A stretch of 64,000 nucleotides of DNA, taken from Bacillus niameyensis (GTDB taxonomy: Bacteria; Bacillota; Bacilli; Bacillales; Bacillaceae_C). The DNA lies in contig NZ_LN831197.1 in NCBI RefSeq assembly GCF_001375535.1, forward strand, positions 685,719-749,718, written 5' to 3'. Numbering within the stretch: the stretch's first letter is position 1; the number at the start of each line of letters is the position of its first letter. Below are positions 35,871-44,285 of this stretch, one piece after another. Under the pieces are notes generated by a model. It worked only from the letters and a program-made list of their open reading frames with translations, was not told the origin of the DNA and ran no database searches. The position numbers were made by a program, and so were the translations under genes.

Positions 35871-35998
35871 TTTTTAAAACAAGAGTGATGATTTTTTCAG
35901 AAAGTAATAGCTTCCATGTTTTGCAAATACTCTTCCATCAAAATTATCAACTTTTTGGGCATAATAATTTTTAATATGAATAAACGGAGTTGTTCATC

Positions 35999-36571
35999 AT
36001 GCATGATTTTTGTCCGAAAATTTGGCAGGAGGATCCTGCCCCAGAAACTGAAAGAAATTGTCAAGATTGTGGTCTTTATAAGCATGGATCAAGAGTAATT
36101 TGGGGTGAGGGTAATCCAAAAGCTCCGATTTTAGTCATCCTTGATAATCCTGGAGCTCGGGAAGACCGTGATGGCAACACGATCATTTGCGGAACTAGGC
36201 AAACATTACAAAGAGCAATAAATCAAGTAGGATTAACTCAAGAAGATATTTATGTATCTTATATTTTAAAAAGAAGACCTGTACGCGCTTACGACAAAGA
36301 CAAAACGAGGAATATATGTATACATCATTTATATGACCAAATGCATGAGCAAAATCCTCGACTAATTCTATGTCTTGGAAACGTTGCGGTTCAGTCCTTT
36401 TTTCAAGACAAAAATGTAGATGTTAAGTATTTACGCGGCGCTTGGCATATGATTAGTGGAAAGAAAGTAACTGTAGCTTATCACCCGTTAGCTGTAAGAC
36501 GAAGACCCAATTTATGGGAGTCTTTTTTAGAAGACTGGCAGTTAGTTTCGGATTTGTATAACAAATTATAG
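35999..36571 (+). CDS. Uracil-DNA glycosylase superfamily protein
   Basis: The 190-residue protein resembles family 4/5 uracil-DNA glycosylases, which remove uracil from DNA. An N-terminal CQDCGLY Cys pair, with further cysteines, suggests an iron-sulfur cluster. Motif 1 reads LDNPGAREDRDG, where family 4 usually has GEAPG, so the common Glu is replaced. Motif 2 is YHPLAVRRRP, like the HPxxxLR loop. Activity on uracil is therefore probable but not certain. The ATG at 35999 follows CGGAG. Confidence 0.8.
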   Translation: MHDFCPKIWQEDPAPETERNCQDCGLYKHGSRVIWGEGNPKAPILVILDNPGAREDRDGNTIICGTRQTLQRAINQVGLTQEDIYVSYILKRRPVRAYDKDKTRNICIHHLYDQMHEQNPRLILCLGNVAVQSFFQDKNVDVKYLRGAWHMISGKKVTVAYHPLAVRRRPNLWESFLEDWQLVSDLYNKL

Positions 36572-36647
36572 GGTGCGACCAGAATGCTGAATTATAGCCT
36601 CACGTGATTTATGTTCTGCTAATTAGAACGATTATAAAAATAAATAA

Positions 36648-36671
36648 AGCTCAGATGACACATACTGAGCT
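36648..36671 (-). terminator. Likely terminator of katE
   Basis: The 7-bp stem AGCTCAG/CTGAGCT is followed on the minus strand by a T-rich stretch (TTTATTTATTTTTA). Confidence 0.55.
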
Positions 36672-36697
36672 CAACAAAAGTTCTGTTTTTCTCATAT

Positions 36698-38743
36698 TTA
36701 TAATTGTCTTTGCCAATGGCGATGCCCCGCGATTGCTTTGACAAACTCAGTAACAAACCGTTGCGGTTCATTATCCAAAACTACACCTTTACCTTGACCC
36801 ATTTCATCTGTCTCCAACCATTTTTTTCCTTCATGGGTTGCACCTATTGGTTTATAATGAGAAAATGCCTCGTAAACAAATAACCCTGCATCCTTATTAA
36901 ACCTTTTATTTACACTACTTCCTCTTACAATATAAACAGCATCAAATAAAACAGAATGAGTCGTCAGAAAAGTATGGTCAACCTTAAGTTGAGTGCCGTC
37001 AGATCCTTTGATTGTACCAAGATTTTCACTAATGACTTCAGGTTGCACTCCTGTTTTCTTTAAGGAATCGAGGATAAACCTTATATCTGGTCCATTAAAA
37101 CCATTTGTAATAATTACAGCTACCTTACGGGTATCCGGTTTTTTCTTTGTATTTTCCTGACTGAGTGCAGGAGATGACTTTGTAATGTTAGATCCTCCAC
37201 TTTTAGGAGATATTGCCCCAATCGATTTTGCAAATGTTTTTGCTAGCTCTAAACTAACATTCGCAAACATATCAACAATTTGCTGTTTTACTGATTGGCT
37301 TTTCACTTTACCTAATTCGAAACTGAAAGCCTCAATAATATGCTTTTTCTCAGCTTTACTCATACTATTCCAAAAAAGAGTAGCCTGAGAAAAATGATCT
37401 TTAAAGCTCTCACTTCTCGCACGGATTTTTTTGCCTTCCACTTTTTCTTGATAATGAACATATCCTCCTTCTGCCACGCTTGCGGGTCTCGGGGTATTTC
37501 CAGCCAAAGAGTTTTTATGATAACTTACTTTTCCGACGTTAATAGTCTGCCTGTGATAGCCGTCTCTTTGATTGTTATGAAAAGGGCATATTGGACGGTT
37601 GATCGGTATTTCATGAAAGTTTGGTCCTCCTAAACGAATAAGTTGCGTGTCCGTATACGAAAATAGTCTTCCTTGTAGAAGTGGGTCATTTGTAAAGTCA
37701 ATTCCTGGAACTACATGACCGGGATGGAAGGCAACTTGCTCCGTTTCAGCAAAAACATTGTCGACATTTCGATTTAACGTCAACTTTCCAATGAGGGTTA
37801 CAGGGACTACTTCCTCAGGCCAAAGTTTCGTAGCATCTAAAATATCAAAATCATATTTAAATTCATCTTCGTCATCGATTATTTGGACACCTAATTCAAA
37901 CTCTGGGTAATTTCCCTTTTCTATGTTTTCCCATAAATCTCGACGGTGAAAATCAGGATCTTTTCCTGATATTTTTTGCGCCTCATCCCATACGAGTGAG
38001 TGAACCCCCAACGCAGGTTTCCAATGAAATTTTACAAAATAGGCCCTGCCTGCACTATTTACAAAGCGGAATGTATTTACACCAAATCCTTCCATCATTC
38101 GAAAACTTCTCGGTATGGCTCGATCTGACATAAGCCACATGGTCATATGTGCTGATTCCTGGTTATTGGCAACAAAATCCCAATACGTATCATGGGCAGA
38201 TGATGCTTGCGGCATTTCGTTATCCGGCTCAGGTTTAATCGCATGAACAATATCCGGAAACTTAATGCCATCCTGTATAAAAAAGACAGGCATATTATTA
38301 GCAACTAAATCAAAAACACCTTCTTCAGTATAAAACTTAGTAGCAAATCCTCTGACATCTCTCACCGTCTCGGCAGAACCACGGGAACCAACTACTGTCG
38401 AGAAACGGACAAAAACAGGAGTCGTCGCAGTTGGATTTTGTAAAAACTTTGCCATTGTATATTTTTGCATACTTTCATACACTTGGAATACCCCATGGGC
38501 AGCAAAGCCACGTGCATGGACAACCCTTTCTGGAATTCGCTCGTGATCAAAGTGCGTTACTTTTTCACGAAAATGAAAATCCTCCATTAAAGTCGGGCCA
38601 CGCTCGCCCGCTTTTAAAGAAAATTCATCTTCGGCCATCTTAAGACCTTGATTTGTAGTTAACTTTTTTCCTTTATCATCGACTCTAAATAGATCCAATT
38701 GCTCATTTTTGCTGATTTCATTAATCTTCCGCTCATCACTCAA
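36698..38743 (-). CDS. katE: Large-subunit (HPII-type) catalase
   Basis: The 681-residue enzyme breaks down hydrogen peroxide. The distal His lies in [12 protein letters not shown], Asn in [13 protein letters not shown], and the proximal heme-ligand Tyr in [14 protein letters not shown]. The C-terminal 150 residues are the flavodoxin/DJ-1-like domain ([13 protein letters not shown]) that marks clade II catalases. I chose the TTG at 38743, eight bases after AAGGAGGG, giving [11 protein letters not shown]; longer forms lack a site. In B. subtilis the homologue is under general stress control, but no clear sigma-B promoter was found here. Confidence 0.93.
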   Translation of the reverse strand: MSDERKINEISKNEQLDLFRVDDKGKKLTTNQGLKMAEDEFSLKAGERGPTLMEDFHFREKVTHFDHERIPERVVHARGFAAHGVFQVYESMQKYTMAKFLQNPTATTPVFVRFSTVVGSRGSAETVRDVRGFATKFYTEEGVFDLVANNMPVFFIQDGIKFPDIVHAIKPEPDNEMPQASSAHDTYWDFVANNQESAHMTMWLMSDRAIPRSFRMMEGFGVNTFRFVNSAGRAYFVKFHWKPALGVHSLVWDEAQKISGKDPDFHRRDLWENIEKGNYPEFELGVQIIDDEDEFKYDFDILDATKLWPEEVVPVTLIGKLTLNRNVDNVFAETEQVAFHPGHVVPGIDFTNDPLLQGRLFSYTDTQLIRLGGPNFHEIPINRPICPFHNNQRDGYHRQTINVGKVSYHKNSLAGNTPRPASVAEGGYVHYQEKVEGKKIRARSESFKDHFSQATLFWNSMSKAEKKHIIEAFSFELGKVKSQSVKQQIVDMFANVSLELAKTFAKSIGAISPKSGGSNITKSSPALSQENTKKKPDTRKVAVIITNGFNGPDIRFILDSLKKTGVQPEVISENLGTIKGSDGTQLKVDHTFLTTHSVLFDAVYIVRGSSVNKRFNKDAGLFVYEAFSHYKPIGATHEGKKWLETDEMGQGKGVVLDNEPQRFVTEFVKAIAGHRHWQRQL

Positions 38744-39119
38744 TGTCGAACCCTCCTTTTCGTTAAATAATATGAAAATACGCATCATTTTATCCCACTC
38801 ATAGGTTAAAGTGGCTTTTAAGAATGTTTTTTCAATATTATTACGATCTTAGAATACAGAAAATCACCTGACTCTTTTTCAGTTTAGGAAAGGTCGTGAT
38901 AATTAACCCAAGTATATTTGGATACATATGGTAAAGTATATGAGTAAAGTGAAACTTTTAATTAGGAGAAGATCAACGACAAGTGTAGAAGGCAACACAA
39001 AATCATCGTCTACCAATGATATTAAATTGAAGGAATAAGCTCGTTCTCCATCAATTCTTGAAACGGTGGTATTATAGTAAGTAAATGCAAAGTGATAATC
39101 AACAATGGGGAAGATAACA
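38744..39119. other. Divergent region between katE and ykoG
   Basis: This 376-base region has no gene with a good start. On the minus strand GGGATAAAATG, about 50 bases upstream of katE, resembles a sigma-B -10 element, but GTTT at the right distance is missing. At 39044-39061 it carries the candidate YkoG repeat listed separately. Confidence 0.4.
39044..39061 (+). promoter_or_regulatory. Candidate response-regulator direct repeat upstream of ykoG
   Basis: TTCTCCA-TCAA-TTCTTGA is a 7-base direct repeat with an 11-base period, the arrangement bound by OmpR-family regulators. It closely resembles the repeat at 41723-41740 upstream of the PepSY gene. TATTAT, a possible -10, lies nine bases downstream. 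Confidence 0.45.
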
Positions 39120-39818
39120 GTGAAAACAAATAAAATTTTAATCATTGAGGATGAAGAAAAAATAGCACGCGTACTCGAACTAGAGCTTACGTTTGAAGGG
39201 TATGAAGCTCAGAAAGCATTGGACGGTTTGAGTGGATTACAAATGTTTCGTGAAGAAGATTGGGATCTCGTTTTACTTGATGTTATGCTGCCTGGATTAA
39301 GTGGTATAGAAGTATTACGCAGAATTCGAACTAATGATGAAAACACTCCAGTCATTTTATTAACTGCAAAAGCCTCTGTTGAAGATAAAGTATCCGGGCT
39401 TGATTTAGGGGCCAACGACTATATAACGAAACCATTTCAGATTGAAGAACTACTGGCAAGAATCCGTGCTGCATTAAGGTTGACGAAGCATCAAGTAAAA
39501 CCGCCTATTGATGAAAACTGGCTCCAAGTTGGAGAATTAAAGCTAAATGAAACAACTAGAGAGGTTTACAGAAAAGAAAACTCAATTGATTTAACTCCGA
39601 GAGAATTTGATCTACTAGCCTATATGCTCAAAAATGTCAAAATTGTACTTAATAGAGAACAAATATTGAATGAAGTATGGGGCTATGATTATTTTGGTGA
39701 CACAAATGTTGTAGATGTTTATATTCGCTACTTACGTAATAAAATTGATAAACCATACGATTATTCACTCATTCACACAGTTCGTGGCGTAGGCTATGTG
39801 CTAAAGGATATGCCATGA
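39120..39818 (+). CDS. ykoG: OmpR-family response regulator (YkoG-like)
   Basis: The 232-residue DNA-binding regulator has a receiver domain with the acidic pocket EDEEK and phosphorylated Asp54 in LLDVMLPG, with the conserved Lys in ITKPFQIEELLARI. The winged-helix domain carries LTPREFDLLAYMLKN and GDTNVVDVYIRYLRNKI. It resembles YkoG of B. subtilis. The start at GTG 39120 follows GGGGAAG; ATG 39105 is an alternative. It overlaps the kinase by four bases (ATGA). Confidence 0.93.
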   Translation: MKTNKILIIEDEEKIARVLELELTFEGYEAQKALDGLSGLQMFREEDWDLVLLDVMLPGLSGIEVLRRIRTNDENTPVILLTAKASVEDKVSGLDLGANDYITKPFQIEELLARIRAALRLTKHQVKPPIDENWLQVGELKLNETTREVYRKENSIDLTPREFDLLAYMLKNVKIVLNREQILNEVWGYDYFGDTNVVDVYIRYLRNKIDKPYDYSLIHTVRGVGYVLKDMP

Positions 39819-41167
39819 AGCTAAGAAGTAAAATCAACTTTTATACAACTGTTCTATTTATTGGTTTATTAGTTCTAATTAATAGTGCTGTATACTTTTC
39901 TTTTAGCCATATGATTTTAAAAGGCGAGTTGGAGAAGACTACACTTCAAGCTATGAATATTGTAAAAGGAATGAATCGAGCCAACGAAAACATTACTGCA
40001 AGCGAAGTGCTTCGAGCCTACGCACCAGTCAACAGTATGATCCGGATTGTTAAGGAAGATAATACCTTCGAATCTGGTATTACGGCTCCTGAACAAGATC
40101 AATTGATTGATTTGCCAGTCGTCTACTATGGATATGAACAACATAACGTCGTTAAACACGACAATACTCTATATGCTTTTATCTCCATTCCAATTATTTG
40201 GGGACCAACAGGTGAAGTTGCTGAAATGCAGCTGACAGAAAATTACTCCACAACAAAAAATATATTAGAAATTTTAAAATTAGTTTTGGTCGCTGTAACG
40301 CTTCTAGCAGCAATTCCTGCTTTTTTATCATCTCGTTTTCTCGGCAACTTTATTACCCGACCTATTTCTACAATGATTTTAACTATGCACGAGATTCAAG
40401 AAAGTGGGAATTACAAACGGATCGAATTACCGAAACAATCGAACGATGAACTATATCAAATGGGAAAAACGTTTAATGAAATGATGAAAAGACTTAAGCA
40501 GAATTATGAAAGACAAGAAGAATTTGTTTCCAATGCATCTCATGAATTAAAAACTCCTCTAACTGTAATTGAATCATACAGTAGTCTATTAAAGCGCCAT
40601 GGCAAAGAGCGACCTGAAGTGTTTGATGAATCGGTAGAAGCTATTCACTCAGAAGCGATCAGAATGAAAGAACTGACTGAACAATTACTCATGCTTGCTA
40701 AACAAGGAGAAAAATGGAATGTCGAAATTACTAAAGTATCTCTTGAAGCAGTGACACGCGAATCAGTTCGATCTTTTCAAACAGCATTTAAGCGTAAAAT
40801 AAATCTCGACATAGAAGAACTCGTATTTGTCCAGGCCGATTTTCAAAAATTAAAACAAATATTATACATTTTGTTGGATAATGCTTTCAAATATAGCGAA
40901 GAAGAAATTCGAGTAAATGTGACCAAAATAGATAGTAAAGGGATCATCGAAATCATTGACTCTGGAATCGGCATCCCTGCCACGGAAATATCCAATATAT
41001 TTGATCGTTTTTATCGGGTAGACAAAGCAAGATCAAGGGTAACAGGAGGTTTCGGTCTTGGATTGCCATTAGCAATGGAAATAGCAGATGCTATGGGGAC
41101 CGAGCTTAATGTTGAAAGTACAGAAGGCCGGGGTACAAAAGTAAAAATTATACTGAATGTTAGCTGA
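39815..41167 (+). CDS. ykoH: Sensor histidine kinase (YkoH-like)
   Basis: The 450-residue membrane kinase has one helix at residues 10-30, an extracytoplasmic sensor of about 120 residues, a second helix near 155-172 and a HAMP domain (FITRPISTMIL). The dimerisation helix with His243 (NASHELKTP) and an ATPase domain with LDNAFKYSEEEI, DSGIGIP and GGFGLGLPLA follow. Its start overlaps the regulator stop. PepSY-domain proteins encoded next to it probably modulate the sensor, as in ykoG-ykoH-ykoI of B. subtilis. Confidence 0.93.
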   Translation: MKLRSKINFYTTVLFIGLLVLINSAVYFSFSHMILKGELEKTTLQAMNIVKGMNRANENITASEVLRAYAPVNSMIRIVKEDNTFESGITAPEQDQLIDLPVVYYGYEQHNVVKHDNTLYAFISIPIIWGPTGEVAEMQLTENYSTTKNILEILKLVLVAVTLLAAIPAFLSSRFLGNFITRPISTMILTMHEIQESGNYKRIELPKQSNDELYQMGKTFNEMMKRLKQNYERQEEFVSNASHELKTPLTVIESYSSLLKRHGKERPEVFDESVEAIHSEAIRMKELTEQLLMLAKQGEKWNVEITKVSLEAVTRESVRSFQTAFKRKINLDIEELVFVQADFQKLKQILYILLDNAFKYSEEEIRVNVTKIDSKGIIEIIDSGIGIPATEISNIFDRFYRVDKARSRVTGGFGLGLPLAMEIADAMGTELNVESTEGRGTKVKIILNVS

Positions 41168-41181
41168 ATGGAGTGCAAAAA

Positions 41182-41706
41182 ATGAGGGGAAAGGGACTAA
41201 GAAAATCAGTCTTGATCATTGTCATTGTAATCGTACTGTCGATTATTACATGGCAATTACTTCAACATCAAACTTCTGCGGAACCTTTGAATGAAGAGGC
41301 TGTAAAAAAAATAGTCAATGATCTTTATCAAGGTGAAATCCAGGAAGTTAATCTTAAAGAACAAGTTTATAACGTATCGATCAAAACCGAAACTGGAAGC
41401 TATGATATTATGATTGACCGTAATTCTAGTAAGATACTCAATATTCTTCAAACCCAGGTCGTAGAATTAAAGAATAAAGATCCTCTAAAAGAAAAAGGCA
41501 CGGCACATACGATTATTACAAAAGAAGAAGCAAGAACCATCGCTTTAGAAAAGGTGAAGGGAAATGTAGAGGATATTGACTTTGAAGAAGAGGATGATGG
41601 TCCGAGTTATTATACAGTCGAAGTTGAACGAACTGATGGTATGGAAGCTACTATTCAAATTAATGCAATTACAGGAGAAATCATTACGATATCTTGGGAC
41701 GAGTGA
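41182..41706 (+). CDS. PepSY-domain membrane protein (YkoJ-like)
   Basis: The 174-residue protein has an N-terminal membrane helix (SVLIIVIVIVLSIITWQLL) and an outside part with two PepSY-like units. One is LNEEAVKKIVNDLYQGEIQEV and the other ITKEEARTIALEKVKGNVEDI, followed by INAITGEIITI. PepSY domains are thought to inhibit proteases or bind surface peptides. The ATG at 41182 follows GGAG by eight bases. It is 14 bases after the kinase gene and probably co-transcribed. Confidence 0.82.
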   Translation: MRGKGLRKSVLIIVIVIVLSIITWQLLQHQTSAEPLNEEAVKKIVNDLYQGEIQEVNLKEQVYNVSIKTETGSYDIMIDRNSSKILNILQTQVVELKNKDPLKEKGTAHTIITKEEARTIALEKVKGNVEDIDFEEEDDGPSYYTVEVERTDGMEATIQINAITGEIITISWDE

Positions 41707-41722
41707 ATATCGTCTTACTATT

Positions 41723-41740
41723 TTCTCATCAAATTCTCAT
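41723..41740 (+). promoter_or_regulatory. Candidate response-regulator direct repeat upstream of the second PepSY gene
   Basis: TTCTCAT-CAAA-TTCTCAT is a perfect 7-base direct repeat with 11-base period. TATGAT, a possible -10, lies about 30 bases downstream. The match to the repeat upstream of ykoG suggests autoregulation. Confidence 0.5.
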
Positions 41741-41805
41741 TTAATTATCTAAGTCTCCTCATTTTGTTTCGATATGATAGAAGACAAATGAAGGAGGTAA
41801 TTCAC

Positions 41806-42369
41806 ATGAAAAAAAAGCTAATCATTACAGGTATAACAGCAGCACTATTGTTTGGAGGGGCTATGGGAGTAGGAGCAATGTCTAACTCCACACCTGACAC
41901 TAAACCAAGCAAAGTAGAAAAATCCGAGTTAATCTCTGCTGAAAAAGCAATTGAAATTGCAATTAATGAAACTGGCGGTACATTCAAAAACATCGAGTTA
42001 GATGAAGAAGATGGACGTCTAATTTATGAAACAGAAGTAGAGAAAGAGGGCTTTGAGGACATCGACTTAGACATAGATGCCAAAACTGGTGAAATTATTA
42101 AAGTAGATTATGACAAATATGATGATGATTATGTAAAATTTGACAATCACAAAACATACTCCAAAAAACATGTTAATATTTCATTAGAAGATGCTATCAC
42201 TATTGCAACAAAAGATACACCAGGAAAAGTCGTGGATGCAGAATTTGGATCTGAAGGGTATTACTATGATGTTGAAATATATAGTGACAAAAATACTGAG
42301 GTTGAAATAAAGGTTCATGCTTATAGTGGTAAAATTATAAAAAAAGAAATAGAACATCAAGACGATTAA
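41806..42369 (+). CDS. ykoI: Exported protein with two PepSY domains (YkoI-like)
   Basis: The 187-residue protein has a signal peptide (residues 1-25) and two PepSY domains. The first begins ISAEKAIEIAINETGGTFKN and the second ISLEDAITIATKDTPGKVVD, each followed by an IDAKTGEII or VHAYSGKII strand. It resembles YkoI, which is encoded beside YkoG/YkoH. The product is strongly acidic. An AAGGAGG site precedes the ATG at 41806; the longer frame includes that site. A terminator follows. Confidence 0.82.
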   Translation: MKKKLIITGITAALLFGGAMGVGAMSNSTPDTKPSKVEKSELISAEKAIEIAINETGGTFKNIELDEEDGRLIYETEVEKEGFEDIDLDIDAKTGEIIKVDYDKYDDDYVKFDNHKTYSKKHVNISLEDAITIATKDTPGKVVDAEFGSEGYYYDVEIYSDKNTEVEIKVHAYSGKIIKKEIEHQDD

Positions 42370-42403
42370 TAACAATCACGAATCTACTTTAAATTCACCC
42401 AAC

Positions 42404-42450
42404 AAAAAAGCGACTCTAAATTCAATTTAGGAATTTAGAGTCGCTTTTTA
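42404..42450 (+). terminator. Terminator of the ykoG cluster
   Basis: A perfect 19-bp stem, AAAAAGCGACTCTAAATTC with its complement, closes a 7-base loop and ends in a T run. Confidence 0.9.
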
Positions 42451-42659
42451 TGTTGTGAGCTATTCATTAATTCATTTTAAAGTTCTTTTAAACGTTACGA
42501 TGCTTTTCAAGTCTAATAAACCCGTGAAGTATGCACATTATATCCGCACTGCCTAAAAAGCTCCCAGTTTTAAAATTGCTTTCATTATTATTATGAGAAC
42601 TCTTAGAGGGAGAATAAGAACTGATTCTACTTTATGGGGACGGAGCAACAGTCTAGTAC

Positions 42660-43919
42660 TTATTCTAAAACAGGCTGAATTTTCGGGACTTGCTTTTCTT
42701 CCTCGGGCTTGATTGCTTTGAAAGCGAGCCATGCAGCAATAACACTTAAAACTCCTAAAAGTATAACCATATCTAAAATTTCCCCCTTCATCAAAAGTGC
42801 AATAACGGGAGGACCGGCTGCAACACCAAGAAATCGCATGGAACTAAAGATAGATGTAATCGTTCCTCGCATTTCTTTTTCAATACTTTGAGTTAATATC
42901 GAATCCAAACAAGGAAGTGCTGCTCCTATTCCAATTCCACAAACAAGAAACACAGCAATTAAATAAATGAATTTATCAGAAAAGACGGTTGCACCAACAG
43001 AAATACCAGTAAGCAGAATGCCACCGAATGTAATCCATTTCATCCTTTTTAAACTATCTTTAATTATTTTCCCAGAAGTAAAAGAAGCAACACATAAAGC
43101 TGCGAGGGGAATCGCCAGTAAGAATCCCTTTTTTACACCATCATACTTGTATTTGTCTTCTAAAATGGAGGATAAATAAAAAAGTAAGCCAAAAAGAATA
43201 AACATGAGAATGGCTCCAATGATAAAAACTGCTACAAGCCACTTCCAATGTTGTCTAAAAATCTCTTTTGTATTCTTACTAAACCTTCCAAATGATAATT
43301 CATGGTCATCGCCTTTGGGCTTTTTTACAAAGAACACTATAAGCAACAAGGAAATTAGCCCCAGAATAGGGATGGCAAAAAAGGGCAGAAACCAAACTAT
43401 TCCGGCTATTAACGAACCGAGAATAGGGCTTAACACTTTTCCGAATGTATTTGCTGTCTCAATTATTCCTAATGATGCGCTTGTTTCTTCCTCCTCTTTG
43501 CAAATATCTCCAACTAGTGGCAATACAATTGGAAATGCCCCTGAGGCACCTACACCTTGTAACACCCTTCCTACAATAACCCATGTAAACGCAGAATCAA
43601 GTTGCCATGAAGCCCATCCAGCTATTATTCCCCCAACTCCTGTTAAAATCAATGAAGGGATAATAACGATTTTTCTACCAAATTTATCGGAAAGAAAACC
43701 AGCAATTGGAATTAGGAATATTGATACAATTGAATAAACTGTAATTATTAAACTTGATTGAAATTTGGAAATATGTAGTTCCTTTTCCATTAATGGTAAA
43801 ATTGGAATTAACATTGAATTACCAAGTGTAATGATAATCGGAATGGAGGCAATTGAAGCAATAGCCATCTTCTTACCTGGAGTTTCTTGCTCAGATTTTA
43901 ATTCAAACTTTTGTTCCAT
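42660..43919 (-). CDS. MFS transporter, probable multidrug efflux
   Basis: The 419-residue protein has about 12 membrane helices, with the motif A loop GFLSDKFGRKIVIIPSL and the motif C region GRVLQGVGASGAFPIVLPLVGD typical of 14- and 12-helix drug/H+ antiporters. A further LMEKELHISKFQSSLIITVYSI segment is common in Bacillus carriers of this type. The substrate is unknown. The start is ATG behind AAAGGAAA. It diverges from odhA with a 366-base gap. Confidence 0.85.
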   Translation of the reverse strand: MEQKFELKSEQETPGKKMAIASIASIPIIITLGNSMLIPILPLMEKELHISKFQSSLIITVYSIVSIFLIPIAGFLSDKFGRKIVIIPSLILTGVGGIIAGWASWQLDSAFTWVIVGRVLQGVGASGAFPIVLPLVGDICKEEEETSASLGIIETANTFGKVLSPILGSLIAGIVWFLPFFAIPILGLISLLLIVFFVKKPKGDDHELSFGRFSKNTKEIFRQHWKWLVAVFIIGAILMFILFGLLFYLSSILEDKYKYDGVKKGFLLAIPLAALCVASFTSGKIIKDSLKRMKWITFGGILLTGISVGATVFSDKFIYLIAVFLVCGIGIGAALPCLDSILTQSIEKEMRGTITSIFSSMRFLGVAAGPPVIALLMKGEILDMVILLGVLSVIAAWLAFKAIKPEEEKQVPKIQPVLE

Positions 43920-43995
43920 GGCGATTTCCTTTCGTGCATAGTACCTATAATATTAGTCATTAAAGATTTTTTATCCTACGCGCTATGTTAAGAAT

Positions 43996-44029
43996 TTTTT
44001 GTAAAGAATGGATTAATTTTTGTAAAGAA
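43996..44029. repeat. Direct repeat in the divergent MFS-odhA promoter region
   Basis: TTTTTGTAAAGAA occurs at 43996-44008 and again at 44017-44029, exactly 21 bases apart, two helical turns. This may be an operator or bend-inducing sequence. The rest of 43920-44285 is AT-rich without a gene. Confidence 0.4.
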
Positions 44030-44285
44030 AGAATTTTTTCCAAAAACAATAAACAAAATCATTGATTTTTTGCACATTCATAGTAAGATTGATATGGTTG
44101 AACTCGATATTTTTGTCTTAGAAAAATCCGACTAATTTTGCAAACATCAACCATAAAAAGACATTTGGTCTTTATATTGTCGGAATACAGTGATAAAATA
44201 GTGTTTGATAGCGTTTTTATTAAATTGATTTTTTGCTTAACTATTTCAAAATTACTATGGTTGTAATGGTGGAGGCGTATTACAA

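Noticed and set aside
38780-38830. Sigma-B promoter for katE
   Set aside because: GGGATAA resembles the -10 element, but no GTTT lies 12-15 bases before it.
43204-43737. 177-residue plus-strand frame inside the MFS gene
   Set aside because: It is an antisense shadow of conserved membrane-transporter sequence; the opposite strand has all MFS motifs.
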